Shown: positions 44,762 through 54,515 of the stretch, piece by piece
Layout of the letters: each line of letters opens with the position of its first letter
How positions within the stretch are numbered: the stretch's first letter is position 1
NCBI GenBank assembly: GCA_030686995.1
Contig: CM060692.1
Span: 17,217,465-17,281,464, forward strand
Reading direction: 5' to 3'
Origin: Artemisia argyi
Taxonomy: Eukaryota; Streptophyta; Magnoliopsida; Asterales; Asteraceae
DNA length: 64,000 nt
The notes under the pieces: generated by a model
Told to the model about the DNA's origin: nothing
What the model saw: the letters and a program-made list of their open reading frames with translations, nothing else
The model's database searches: none
Position numbers and translations under genes: made by a program

Positions 44762-45324
44762 CTAATTCTGGTTTTTGACTGCTTGTTTAAAAGATTGTGG
44801 TTCTATGATCTTATCTTTACATTTTAGCATTCTGTGTGTGTTGGGTGTGATGTTTTTGTAGTTTATGTATTTTGAATGGTGATATTTAGTGATCTGGCCA
44901 TTTCCAAAAGATACAGTAACCCCACATGTGGATCGGAAATTGTGCTTGAAAGAATAGTGATCTGGCCATTTCCAAAAGGTGTATGTGTTTCCTCTCCACT
45001 CTTGCATTTTGCTGTGGTGTGTAGGGACATGAGGTTTAGTTGATTATTCCATGAGATTGTGTGAAAGTTGTGAATGATTGGTTTAAAAACTCTGTGCCAT
45101 TATCACTCCTGATGGTTTTTATCTTTGTTTGAAATTGAGTATTGACATATGAGTTAAATTTTTTAACTGTTGTGCATACATGATGTTTGCTAGGAAGTAA
45201 GTAAGTCCATGTTGCCCTTGAAAAATCATCAACAATGGTAAGGAAATATGTACATTTATTGATTGTTGAGTGCTTTTAAGGACCCCATACATCTAGATGA
45301 ATAAGAGAAAAAGGACTAAGAGCT
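44762..45324 (-). pseudogene. Copia integrase remnant with an internal deletion
   Basis: Core motifs remain: LIHLDVWGPLK, TIVDDFSRATW, IRSDNGTEF and SCPYTPQQN with VERKH. A stop follows the LDVWGP motif. A 24-bp sequence TAGTGATCTGGCCATTTCC... appears twice (44887-44910 and 44955-44978); it joins EMARSL text to much later sequence. The C-terminal integrase region is therefore lost, most of the ORF to the RT start. A TAG also replaces the Trp codon just before VEAMDKEV. Confidence 0.8.
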
Positions 45325-46637
45325 TTAGAAGAACTGTTTGGAAAAAGGAAGTACATGTTGTTTAGACAATGGACATACAGAACATTTGGTTTCAACATTG
45401 TTATGAAAGAGTGATGAGATAGGTTTGATTTTCTTCAACACTTGAAAAGAAGGATGCCCCAATCTTGCATGCCAGAGATAGGTTGAATTGAAACTTGTGA
45501 GAACTGTAGGTTGAGTTGTGACAGTTGGTGGTGTTAGAGTGTAGAGTCCCCCATGAAGGTTGCCTTTGGTTTGTGAGCCGCCCTGGAAAATGCACTGATT
45601 GTGAGTAAATGTAACAGATGAATGTGATGTGTTAGTAAGTCTACTGATTGAGATGAGGTTATATGTGAAGGTTGGGATGTAGAGTACCCCTGTTAGCAAA
45701 AGGTTTGGTTTCACAAGTACTGATCCAGTCATAGTAACCTTGGTTGTTGTGCCATTAGGTAAGTGAATTAAGATAGGTGTTGTGCATTGTTTTAAATCAA
45801 ACATGAGGGTTAAGCATGTACAGATATGATCAGTTGCCCTACTATCAATTATCCAAATTTGTCTAGAACCTGAATTAAATGTCGCAATGAAAACATACTT
45901 ACCAGCCATATGAGGAAGATTAGCAGCTGTGAATTCCTTAAGTCCTTGGTTTTGCATCATCAAAAGCATCTGATTTAATTGATTCTGCATCTGATCCATT
46001 TTGCAATAGACATATGCATCAGTGGTATTGTTGGTTGTAGTGACCAGCTCCTCACTTATTTCCTCATTTCCCATTGCTGCATTGACAGTTCTCTTATTTG
46101 ATGCATTCCTTTGAGACTGTGGAACAAATTTTCCATGTAAGGGGTGTCCTGGTGGGTAGCCAACAACCTTATAGCACTCATTCCCATAGTGACCTTCTTT
46201 ACCACAATTACTGCAAGTGATTCCTTTTCTGAAAGGTGCCCTTTTGTAACCAGGTGTTTGGTTTGTGGTGCTATTAAGAGTGTTTGGTTTAGAGGTCTGG
46301 TAATTGTTTCTGTTGTTGTATGTGTTCGGGGCTGTAGGTACAGATAGAGGGTTCATCTTGGGTGTATCTCTCTGTTTCTCCTCCTGTCTTAGCATACTGT
46401 ATGCTTTAGATACCATTGGAAGTGGTTGCATAAGCAAAATCTGATCTCTAACATTGGTATAACTGTCATCTAATCCCATTAGTAACTGAATTAACCTCTT
46501 CCTTTGCTCTCTTTCTCCATTAGTTTTCCCATTCTCACAATCACACCTACAAATACACATATAAGGAGCTTCCAATGCATCTAATTCATCCCAATATCCC
46601 TTCAATCTGTGATAATACAATTCCAAAGGTGAATTTG
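45325..46637 (-). pseudogene. Copia gag-protease-integrase N-terminal part
   Basis: The frame 46626-45325 (433 residues) begins inside gag (LKGYWDELDALEAPY; retrotran-gag domain), then has a CCHC zinc knuckle CSNCGKEGHYGNEC (about residues 137-150). The protease active site is IIDSRATDHIC, where Asp-Ser-Gly is now Asp-Ser-Arg, so the enzyme is inactive. The integrase zinc-finger domain is HARLGHPSFQVLKKI with CSVCPLSKQH. The real gag N terminus is absent. Confidence 0.88.
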
Positions 46638-46875
46638 CTTATACAACTTTCATTATGAAATATGAAAAAGCTACAAAACATTCAAATAATGTATTAATTT
46701 ATTATAAAATTGTGTAGCTAATAAATGGAGGTATTTTGTTCCAAAGTATTTTTCATTTTGTAATAACGTAAAAAAGATCAATAAAAGTTGAAGACCTTTT
46801 TGTTTTGGGCCAGTACTTGGACATTCACAATTTAAAAAGTGAAAGCACTTTGTGAGAATCGCAATTGCCACCAAG
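46638..46875 (+). repeat. Segmental-duplication text, parallel to 40930-41165
   Basis: Matches AAATATGAAAAA-CTACAA...TTTTTCATTTTGTAATAACG...TGAGAATC-CAATTGCCACCAAG of unit B. Spurious 67-residue ORF. Confidence 0.8.
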
Positions 46876-47146
46876 CAGAAGCGGAGCCAGGATTTTTAGT
46901 TAAGGGGGGCCGACCGTGCTTAAGGCAAGTCATAGTGATAGATATTGTTTCAGAATTTAATCTATAGTGTTGTTTTTTATTGTTTAAGTTATTCATTATT
47001 GAATTTTGTAGGTATGCCTATAAAATAAAAGTGGCTGAATGTAAAAAACTAGTAGAAAGATGGCTCGTAGTCTAAATAAATAATAAATGAAGTGGGTTGA
47101 TTAGGGGTGGCTCAGCACCCACTAGTCACCTTACTAGCTCCACCCC
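46876..47146. mobile_element. 271-bp non-autonomous DNA element with 9-bp target duplication
   Basis: CAGAAGCGGAGCCAGGATTT at the left and TAGCTCCACCCC at the right. A perfect GCCACCAAG duplication lies at 46867-46875 and 47147-47155. The unoccupied site is at about 41160 (TTGCCACCAAGTGATATATT). The 9-bp size suggests Mutator. Short subterminal inverted match GGAGC-AGG. Confidence 0.82.
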
Positions 47147-47591
47147 GCCACCAAGTGATATATTCACCACACACATTTACCACCTATACTGCTGTTACTT
47201 TTGTAACTTATTTACCATTTCAATTCTTTAAATATACTTTGCCTATGTTAACCCTGTTACCGTTCATAGTGTAGGATAGTGGGTCGACGGTTGTATCAAT
47301 TCTTAATCGTCAATAAAGAGATTGTTGGTTAAAATCTCGTTGGAGACATTTTTAAGATAGTATTTGTGAGATATGCGATGTAAGTTGTAAAACTTCGCCG
47401 TTAAAAAAAAATTGAATCTAACAGGCCTGTATCTATAGTGTGTCCAGTTTTTAATGTCGTAATTACAAATAAAAAGATCAAAGTTATTGCTAAGATAACA
47501 CCGGCCTTCGGCTTGTTCAACATGATGACACTTTACATACTCTTAATCCTTATACTTAAATGTGACTCATTCATCATTTGTACATAATTTT

Positions 47592-47593
<2 letters not shown>
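47147..47593 (+). repeat. Segmental-duplication text with SINE-like fragment
   Basis: Parallel to 41160-41605, including the CTTCGCCG-A9 end at 47393-47412 and GATGACACTTTACATACTCT. Confidence 0.75.

Positions 47594-47648
<55 letters not shown>
47594..47648. repeat. A homopolymer (about 50 A)
   Basis: Continuous A run after TTTTTTAATTT; equivalent to the run at 41609. Confidence 0.95.
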
Positions 47649-47650
<2 letters not shown>

Positions 47651-48765
47651 TTGCAAAAGTATACACAATCATTAATTTGTACATTGGACTAGCAATGTAT
47701 CTCATTTTGTGCATGACAAAGTTTAGTGTAACCCAATATATGTTTACAACAAATCACTAAATTTGTTTGCATCAAAGTATGAAGCAAACATAGACGTGGC
47801 TTATGTGAAAATTACATGCATGTTCAAAATGTGAGCATTATTACTCCATCAACTGTAAAAGATATTCAGAAGCATAAATGGTGTTACATGTAAATTAAAA
47901 ACAAAGCTGAAAAAGATCAATTGTGTGACCCTGCACCCATTTTGCAGTTTGGGGAAAAAGACGCATTTTTGTTAAAATTTTTACACACATAAAGTAAAAA
48001 GATGGTGTAATTGAAAAGAATGAAATTATAAGTATGACCATGATATCATATATTTGTCATACAAATTTTCAAAAATTATTACGTGACATTATAATTAGAA
48101 AACACAAAATTCTATGTACCATATACGTGAATAAATTTTTGTCAAACTCAACTAAACAAAAAATAAAAGATAATACTTAAAAAAACCACTTCAACTTTAC
48201 CCTTTAACTTTAAACAATAATAAGTACTGCATAAACACATGGGTGAAACGAGCCGTGCCAAGTCCTAAGACGATAACATATATGTGTTCATAAAACATGA
48301 ATCTAGAGTTAAGTGAAATAGTTATCAAACACATCACTTCTACATCAGGATTACATCATCATTTAGCACATTATCAAACTCACCACTAAGCAGGTATAAT
48401 GGTGACCACCAAACTAACATATAGATATAATACACATAATACAAACATACCAACAAACACAAAAAAGGGAAAAAAAATCGGTTCGGTAATGCGAACCATC
48501 TAACCAGTGCAAAAGTTTGACCTTCGCGCCAGTGCGCGTGATTAATGCCCGGTCCACCCAAAAAAAAAATATAGTTCGTCGTATAGAAAACCTTTAGTCC
48601 CTCAACCGGTCAACCGTTTAGCACGTGCCCACCTGGCCCGCCCTTTTTGCCACCTCAACGATAGCGTTAATCTTACTTATATTACTTTACATAGTATAAT
48701 TGTCAGAGTTAAAGGGTGACCCTGATCCAATCTGTTTATAATTGTCTTCTTTTCTGTTTAGTATA
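47649..48765. other. Spacer upstream of the F-box pseudogene
   Basis: To about 48200 it parallels 30540-31140 (GTGACCCTG-ACC, TGACCATGA-ATCATATATTT). Beyond, no recognised text. A TTTTCTGTTTAG acceptor-like end just five bases before the F-box ATG suggests a 5'-UTR intron. Confidence 0.5.
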
Positions 48766-50475
48766 ATGGAGCAGGTTCATGGGACAAATAAAGCATCCAA
48801 ATATGTACTAGAAGATTTTATCAGCAGCATGCCAGATAGCGTGATGTCGAATATTTTGGATCGTTTGCCTGTACAAGACGCTGTGAGGACTAGTATCTTC
48901 TCGAAAGACTGGACGTTTAAGTGGACTTTGCTCACACAACTCGTATTTGATTGCCCATTCTATAGCTATTTAATAAACACAAAAAGCATAAGATATCATG
49001 GGAGGATAATAAGTAGGCTTCTAAATGGTCTTAAAGGTTCCATAAAAAAGTTTGTCTTTAATCCAAGTTTTGAATATTACTCCATGTTGGATGTTGAAGA
49101 TGTTAAGAATTGGGTTATTTTGGTGTCTGAAAATGGAATTGAGGACCTCACTCTTTCAATAGATAGTGACACGCCATTTGAGTTACCTATCGAACTTCTT
49201 TCTTGTCTAACGCTAAAACATTCACTACTACAAAAAAGGGCATAGAGCCCGGTTGTAAAGGTGCATAGAGCCCGGTTTTAAAGTAGAGAACATGGCTCTA
49301 TATTAGTAATAGAGCCCGGTTCTTTCGAAGAAAACATGGCTCTATACTTTTCCAACATAAAGCCCAGTTTTCTGAAAGAAAACATGGATCTTTACCCTTT
49401 TCCTAAATGCGAGATCTCTTTAGAGCCCGTTTTTCACTAAAACCGGGCTCTATTAAGGGGGCTCTATTCACAAATCTGTAGTAGTGATTTGACGCTTTAT
49501 GACTGTTCTTTTCGTCACATGTCTAGTTTTCGTGGTTACCCAAACCTATTGAGCTTAGACTTCAGTAAAATTCGAAAGCTACCAATGTGGCTAATTATTA
49601 ACTTGGTGCCCATTACTGGAGTATCTAAGACTTACCAGGTATGTCACTACAGACAAGATAAAAGAAGTTGAGATTGCAAAACATAAGAATCTCAAAGTGT
49701 TAAGATTGGATTTGTGCGTACTTAAGAATATGGAGATGATCACACGTTCCACTATCTTTAAACTAATGAGTTTTTTTCCCAAAACTCCAAGAGCTTGATC
49801 TGGATTTTGTGAACTGCAAGGTAAGGTTAAGTTATATCTTTGAAATTTGTTTTACAAAATATCTAACATGGGTTTATTACGGAGTAGTTGTTTAGCTTAC
49901 TAAACTGACTATTTATGTACCACTTTTCTTGTAGCTATTGTCAGATACTGAAAATAGAGCCCCGGCAACCTTCTCATGTCTCAAGGCTCTTACTTTACTT
50001 AATATAGATTTTAGCAGCGAAGTTATGACATCATTAGCTATTGAATTTATCTGTGCCTACCCAAATTTGGAGACCCTTTGGATCTCGGTGAGTGCACTGC
50101 ATGTTATCAAGTCAAATTGTTGATCATCTTAAATCTCGTACTTTTGTGATCTTATTTTGTAGGGTACATGGGAGACTGATGTCCCACCACCTGCAGATCA
50201 TCCTACGGAGATAAATTGCATCAGTTTTGGGCAGCTCAGGCAGCTTAGGGATGTGGTGTTTGGGTCTTGTAGGGGTTTAGAGAATGAAGTACGTTTTATA
50301 AAGTCTTTATTGGCTTGTTCTCCGGTGTTAGAGAAGATGAGTGTTATTCCCACCTATTTTTTACACAAACCAAGTGTTATTTGGCCATGACCTTGACCGT
50401 GAACAGTTGAGGTTTGCTAAGGAGTTGTTGACATTCCATCGAGCATCTTCCGTAGCTGAAATAGTCCCTCCACTA
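48766..50475 (+). pseudogene. F-box/LRR/FBD family gene, disrupted
   Basis: An F-box protein of the plant FBD type, normally a receptor subunit of an SCF ubiquitin ligase. Start MEQVHG at 48766. The F-box is DFISSMPDSVMSNILDRLPV with VQDAVRTS. LRR text follows to CLTLKH, where a CACTA element (49223-49486) interrupts the codons that continue LTLYDCSF. A one-base frame slip near 49600 precedes CPLLEYLRL and KEVEIAKHKNLKVLRLDL, and another sits in the T7 run at about 49770-49777. Two introns are readable: donor GCAAG|GTAAGG (49819) to acceptor TTGTAG (49934), and ATCTCG|GTGAGT (about 50088) to TTTGTAG (50161). The FBD part is VRFIKSLLACSPVLEKM, then after another slip RFAKELLTFHRASS. Broken beyond doubt. 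Confidence 0.85.
49223..49486. mobile_element. CACTA-type miniature element
   Basis: CACTACTACAAAAAAGGGC at the left and CTGTAGTAGTG at the right. A 3-bp ATT duplication lies at 49220-49222 and 49487-49489. Five AGAGCCCGG-type motifs line the arms. 264 bp. Removing it and one ATT rejoins the F-box reading frame. Confidence 0.92.
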
Positions 50476-50610
50476 GCTTTAAACATCTTGTTTGGCTTTT
50501 GAAGAATCTTCCCTGTAGTTGTGCCAACTGCCAAGTACTTACGTTGATGGACAGACATGTACTATTGTTTTTATTTTGCTTGTTTTTGTATCAGTTCATG
50601 AACTAAGAAG

Positions 50611-50662
<52 letters not shown>

Positions 50663-50952
50663 CAGCAAACCCCATTAATTAACTGTCACTGGCCATTTCA
50701 AGGATTTGACTTTCTTTTGCTGCATGTTGCTTTTATTTGGTTTTTGTTCACATGGGAGGGACATAATCTTTCATCTGAGCAAATTGTGTGTTGTGGGTTG
50801 ACCTTAAATTTTGATTATTTTGGTTTCTTGTTAACATCATGTGCAAGTTGGATATACTTGAAACTGTGAAGAAGGTTGTTATAATTCTTTAGTTGGTAGA
50901 ATTACTCTGAATTAATTCACAATAAATAACTGAATTTAAATGTATAACATAG

Positions 50953-51018
50953 GTGCGAGGTTGCTTTGATGGCTAGGACTCATTATTCTCAAACGCAAGG
51001 TCTCTAGTTCGAGTCACC
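50953..51018 (+). mobile_element. tRNA-like T-tailed SINE head, copy 5
   Basis: TTTGATGGCTAGGACTCATT and AGTTCGAGTC; the T38-type tail starts 16 bp later, the longest of the nine. Confidence 0.65.
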
Positions 51019-51033
51019 TAAAAAAAGCTTCAC

Positions 51034-51075
<42 letters not shown>

Positions 51076-51660
51076 TCATAGTATTTTTGTTGCTGTTGAG
51101 CTTAATAAAAGAGAAATGCGACTAGAGCCTTACCACTTGTTGACAAACTTCACTTTTCTTGTTTCAAAATAATGTTAACATTAAGACATGAGTAAAAACA
51201 TTTGTCGCATTTTTTGCTTGTACAACTAATAAATAAAATGAATTATAAATGTGTTTGAGAAATAATAAGAGGTAATAACTAATTCATGATGATTTTGTTT
51301 AGACAATAAGTGTTATTTGTTGTAACATTTTCTATATCGAGGCGTACTTCATCAATCCTCTTGAATTTGAATACAATAAGTGTACAGACAACATTGAGCA
51401 CTAAATTTTTTAATTAATCCATAAGCGTAAAGCAAGAAAATATAAGTGATGATGTAAAATCACATTTTATATTTTACATGAAAAACGTTACATTATAAAG
51501 TTATATTCTTAGATATTCATATTTTTAAAGGTAACATTCAACGCAAGGTGGTGAATTACTCTGGTAACATTTGGGAATCCATTTAAAGATTGAATTTAAT
51601 CCTCTGAATTAATTTACAATAAATAATTGAATTTAAACATATGACATATGACATATAAGT

Positions 51661-51720
51661 ATGGGTGGTTTCATGGCTAAGACTTTCACGCTTAAACGGA
51701 AGGTCTTCGGTTCGAATCAT
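51661..51720 (+). mobile_element. tRNA-like T-tailed SINE head, copy 6
   Basis: TTTCATGGCTAAGACTTTCA and GGTTCGAATC, an exact consensus B box, then a T24-type tail. Best candidate for a transcribable copy. Confidence 0.68.
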
Positions 51721-51735
51721 GCCTCCAATTCATAC

Positions 51736-51768
<33 letters not shown>

Positions 51769-52068
51769 GTTGTTGTTTATATTTTCTAGTTATTGTTGCT
51801 GTTGAATTTAATCTATTATTACCGATAATCATACTCTTCAATGCATATCAAAATAGTGCACTCAAGTCTATCAATGCAATCACTATTCTATTGGTACATT
51901 CAGTATAATCTTCAAGTTGGCCAAGTTTTGATTTCCATTTACTTGTAATCTAGCTGAAAACAAAATGCTTAAGTTATAAGTATCATGTTTCAAATAAATA
52001 AATAAATAAATAAATATAAATTATAAGTATCATGTTGGAAATGATTTTGGCAAACATGAGATTCACTA

Positions 52069-52102
<34 letters not shown>

Positions 52103-52182
52103 CATTTCGAAATAAATAAGTGAATTTGATACGAACGAGTGTAATCCATGAATTCATCTCTAGAAAATTCTTTCGTCGAACT

Positions 52183-52509
52183 TGTAATTTTACACTTAGC
52201 TCCATATGTTTTATGTAAAATTCAACCACTAAAGTTTTATTAATTACTTTCTCTCTTTTTAAGTTTTTGTTTTCATAAATTTGACACTTATATATTTTTG
52301 CATTTTTTTTCTTAACCAAATTTATCTACCAAATTTATTAAGTTTGACCAAAATCAATTTAATTTTGATTTTTTATTGATCAATCATATTGCTCGATTTT
52401 GCCACCTAGGTGGCAAAATCAAGCTCTCCTATTGGTCTAATTTTTTTTCAATAAGAAGGGTTTTGCAAAAACACTACGAAATGATTTAATTCTTTTATTA
52501 TATAAAAGA
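52183..52509 (-). mobile_element. Helitron fragment, 5' end retained
   Basis: On the minus strand it starts TCTTTTATATAATAAAAGAA at 52509. The next ~300 bp match the Helitron at 59912-60237. It stops at the equivalent of TAAAATTACAAG without the CTAG end, so it is 3'-truncated. A 26-bp perfect palindrome lies at 52395-52420. Confidence 0.75.
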
Positions 52510-52651
52510 TTTGAGAAGTAAAACTCATAAAAAGTAGCGGCATTATAGTACAGTAATTTCATGAAAACCATTTTCGGGAAAAAGGCATTTTGAAAAGGTT
52601 TAGGGGCTAAGTTCAAAAATAAAAGGTTTAGGGGCGTTTGGACATAATTAG

Positions 52652-52684
<33 letters not shown>

Positions 52685-52725
52685 CTTTGAGAAACAAAGA
52701 CACACACAATTTCACCTACACAAAA

Positions 52726-53984
52726 ATGGCGGACAATGGAGAATCAATGATGAAAAACCAACCGTGTTCCTTAACTGTAACCAAGGTTAGCTGCTAACAT
52801 TCAATAAATACATTCTTATTTTATTTTAGTTTCAAGCAGTAAATTATTATTTATTATTATTAGTTTTTTTAATTTGATTTGAATTTTGACAGAAGAGGAG
52901 TGACAAGAAGCAGTCAACAAAGGCTGAACTTTTCTGTTGTGGATGCTTTTGTTACTTCAAGACCTCTAGCATAATTCTTTTACCTTGTTTCTATTATCAT
53001 TGTTACTTATTTACTTATTGCTTATTTATGGGGTGTTTGTTTAAGATTGTTTTATGAGCCTATTGTTTTCGGTTTATTTCGGATTATTATGAGTTTCAAA
53101 ATAATTTAAGCTGAAAAAATTGGGTTTAGAAAACAGATAAGCTACCCATAGATTAGCTTAAACAAACATCCCCGTAATTTTTCAAATGATTCATTAAGCC
53201 GGATGTTATGCTGACCAAACCTACCCACATTATTGTTGTTTAGGGGGTGTTTGTTTATGATTGTTTTTATGGGCTTTATGAGCGTATTGTTTTCGGCTTA
53301 TGTTTCATAAGAGACCCATTTTTTGCTTATCTGGGATTTTTATTTGTCCACGAGTTCCAAAATAAGCCGAAAAATCAAGCTTATGAAATATAACCTGAAA
53401 ACAGATAAGCTCATAAGCCCAGATGTTATGCTGACCAAAACCACCCACCTTATCAAACTAATATTCACCCGCTTCACCAAACAAGTGTAGTGGTGACCAC
53501 AAAACATACCCCACACCACACTCACACACACAAAAAACCTCTAGTATTATTCTTTTACCTTATTATTCTTATCATTGTTACTTATTTGGTTATTGCTTAT
53601 TTATGGGGTGTTTGTTTAAGATTGTTTTATGAGCCTATTGTTTTTTTCTTATTTGGGATTATTATGTTATAAGAATCTTATATTTGCCCACGTGTTCCAA
53701 AATAAGCCGAAAAATCAAGCTTATGAAATATAACCCGAAAACAGATAAGCTCATAAGCCCATAGACTTGCTTAAACAAACACCCCCTTAATTTTTCAAAT
53801 GATTCATTAAGCCGGATGTTATGCTGACCAAAACCACCCACCTTACCAAACTAATATTCACCCGCTTCACCAAACAGGCACCACAAAACATACCCCACAC
53901 CGCACTCACACACACGCAAAATAACCAAAAATTGGTTCCGTTAAGTTTATGACGAAATCATCTTCAAAAGTGCTCGACCACACG

Positions 53985-54018
<34 letters not shown>

Positions 54019-54515
54019 CGTTTCTCCACACTTGAACTTGTTGACCATAAGGTCCGGTCTTACGGTACGTGTTCCTAAAAATATTACTCGTGTGGTACCT
54101 TACTTGTTATTTTGTACTAATATGTCTAATTGCGTACACGTATCACAGTGGAACATTTTGAAAAGTACACGTATATTAATATTCAACAAAATGGGCGTAT
54201 TAATACAAACTTAAAAGTTCAGGTACCACATTTGCCGTAATATAACATTTTGAAAAAGTAGATGTATATTAATATCGAGCAAATGGTCATGTTAGTTCAA
54301 ATTAACAAGTTTATGTAAGAGATAAGTAGTATTTTGGGTACACGTACCATAATGAAACATTTGAAAATAAGTAAACGTTTATTATAGGCTAAACTATATA
54401 ATATATTGTAATTGTAATGTAATTTTGTGTAGAGAAAAATCTCGAGGGGTGTAAGCTGGTGATGGTCAATGATGAGATCGTGATTGTGACAAAAGACAAG
54501 ATCTATTATGCTTGA
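52726..54515 (+). CDS. Small Cys-rich gene family, copy C (three exons)
   Basis: Unknown function. Exon 1 (52726-52785) encodes MADNGESMMKNQPCSLTVTK. A 107-bp intron follows. Exon 2 (52893-52968) encodes KRSDKKQSTKAELFCCGCFC plus YFKTS. Exon 3 is 54433-54515 after a TTTTGTGTAG acceptor and continues in frame through KKNLEGCKLVMVNDEIVIVT to KDKIYYA and TGA. Predicted product about 72 residues. The donor of intron 2 is GC instead of GT (52969-52970) and the surrounding bases are weak, so splicing may fail. Compared with the orphan exon at 57830, exon 3 here looks like a frame-shifted descendant. Intron 2 (1.46 kb) holds three hAT-like MITEs and a G31 tract. No signal peptide; the Cys cluster is the only distinctive motif. 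Confidence 0.45.
53036..53172. mobile_element. hAT-like MITE, short version, intron 2 of copy C
   Basis: GGGGTGTTTGTTTAAG to AAACAAACATCCCC, internally deleted relative to 34064. Confidence 0.65.
53245..53420. mobile_element. hAT-like MITE remnant
   Basis: Starts GGGGGTGTTTGTTTATG; the right end is lost after AAGCTCATAAGCCC. Confidence 0.5.
53605..53787. mobile_element. hAT-like MITE
   Basis: GGGGTGTTTGTTTAAG to AAACAAACACCCCC; the block 53555-53900 is a tandem partial duplication of 52975-53490. Confidence 0.65.
53988..54018 (+). repeat. Poly-G tract of 31 bases
   Basis: Uninterrupted G run within intron 2 of copy C; G-quadruplex-prone. Confidence 0.95.

Larger units (their letters stand above)
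42955..46637 (-). mobile_element. 5'-truncated Ty1-copia retrotransposon
   Basis: Gag, protease, integrase, reverse transcriptase and RNase H follow in copia order on the minus strand, ending in an LTR. The 5' LTR and the start of gag are missing: homology stops at about 46637. Directly beyond it comes TTATACAACTTTCAT, the same text that at about 40931 follows TTTCAGA without any insertion. Numerous stops and frameshifts show it is dead. Confidence 0.88.
50476..52182 (+). repeat. Segmental-duplication text with long T tracts
   Basis: T48-type run at 50611-50658, T38-type at 51035-51073, T24-type at 51736-51759 and T24-type at 52075-52102. From 50870 it parallels 41880-42600 and 57040-57500 (TATAATTCTTTA, AAACATTTG-CGCATTTTT, ATAAGAG-TAATAACTAATTCATGATG). 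An (AAAT)n stretch lies at 51991-52014. No gene. Confidence 0.7.
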
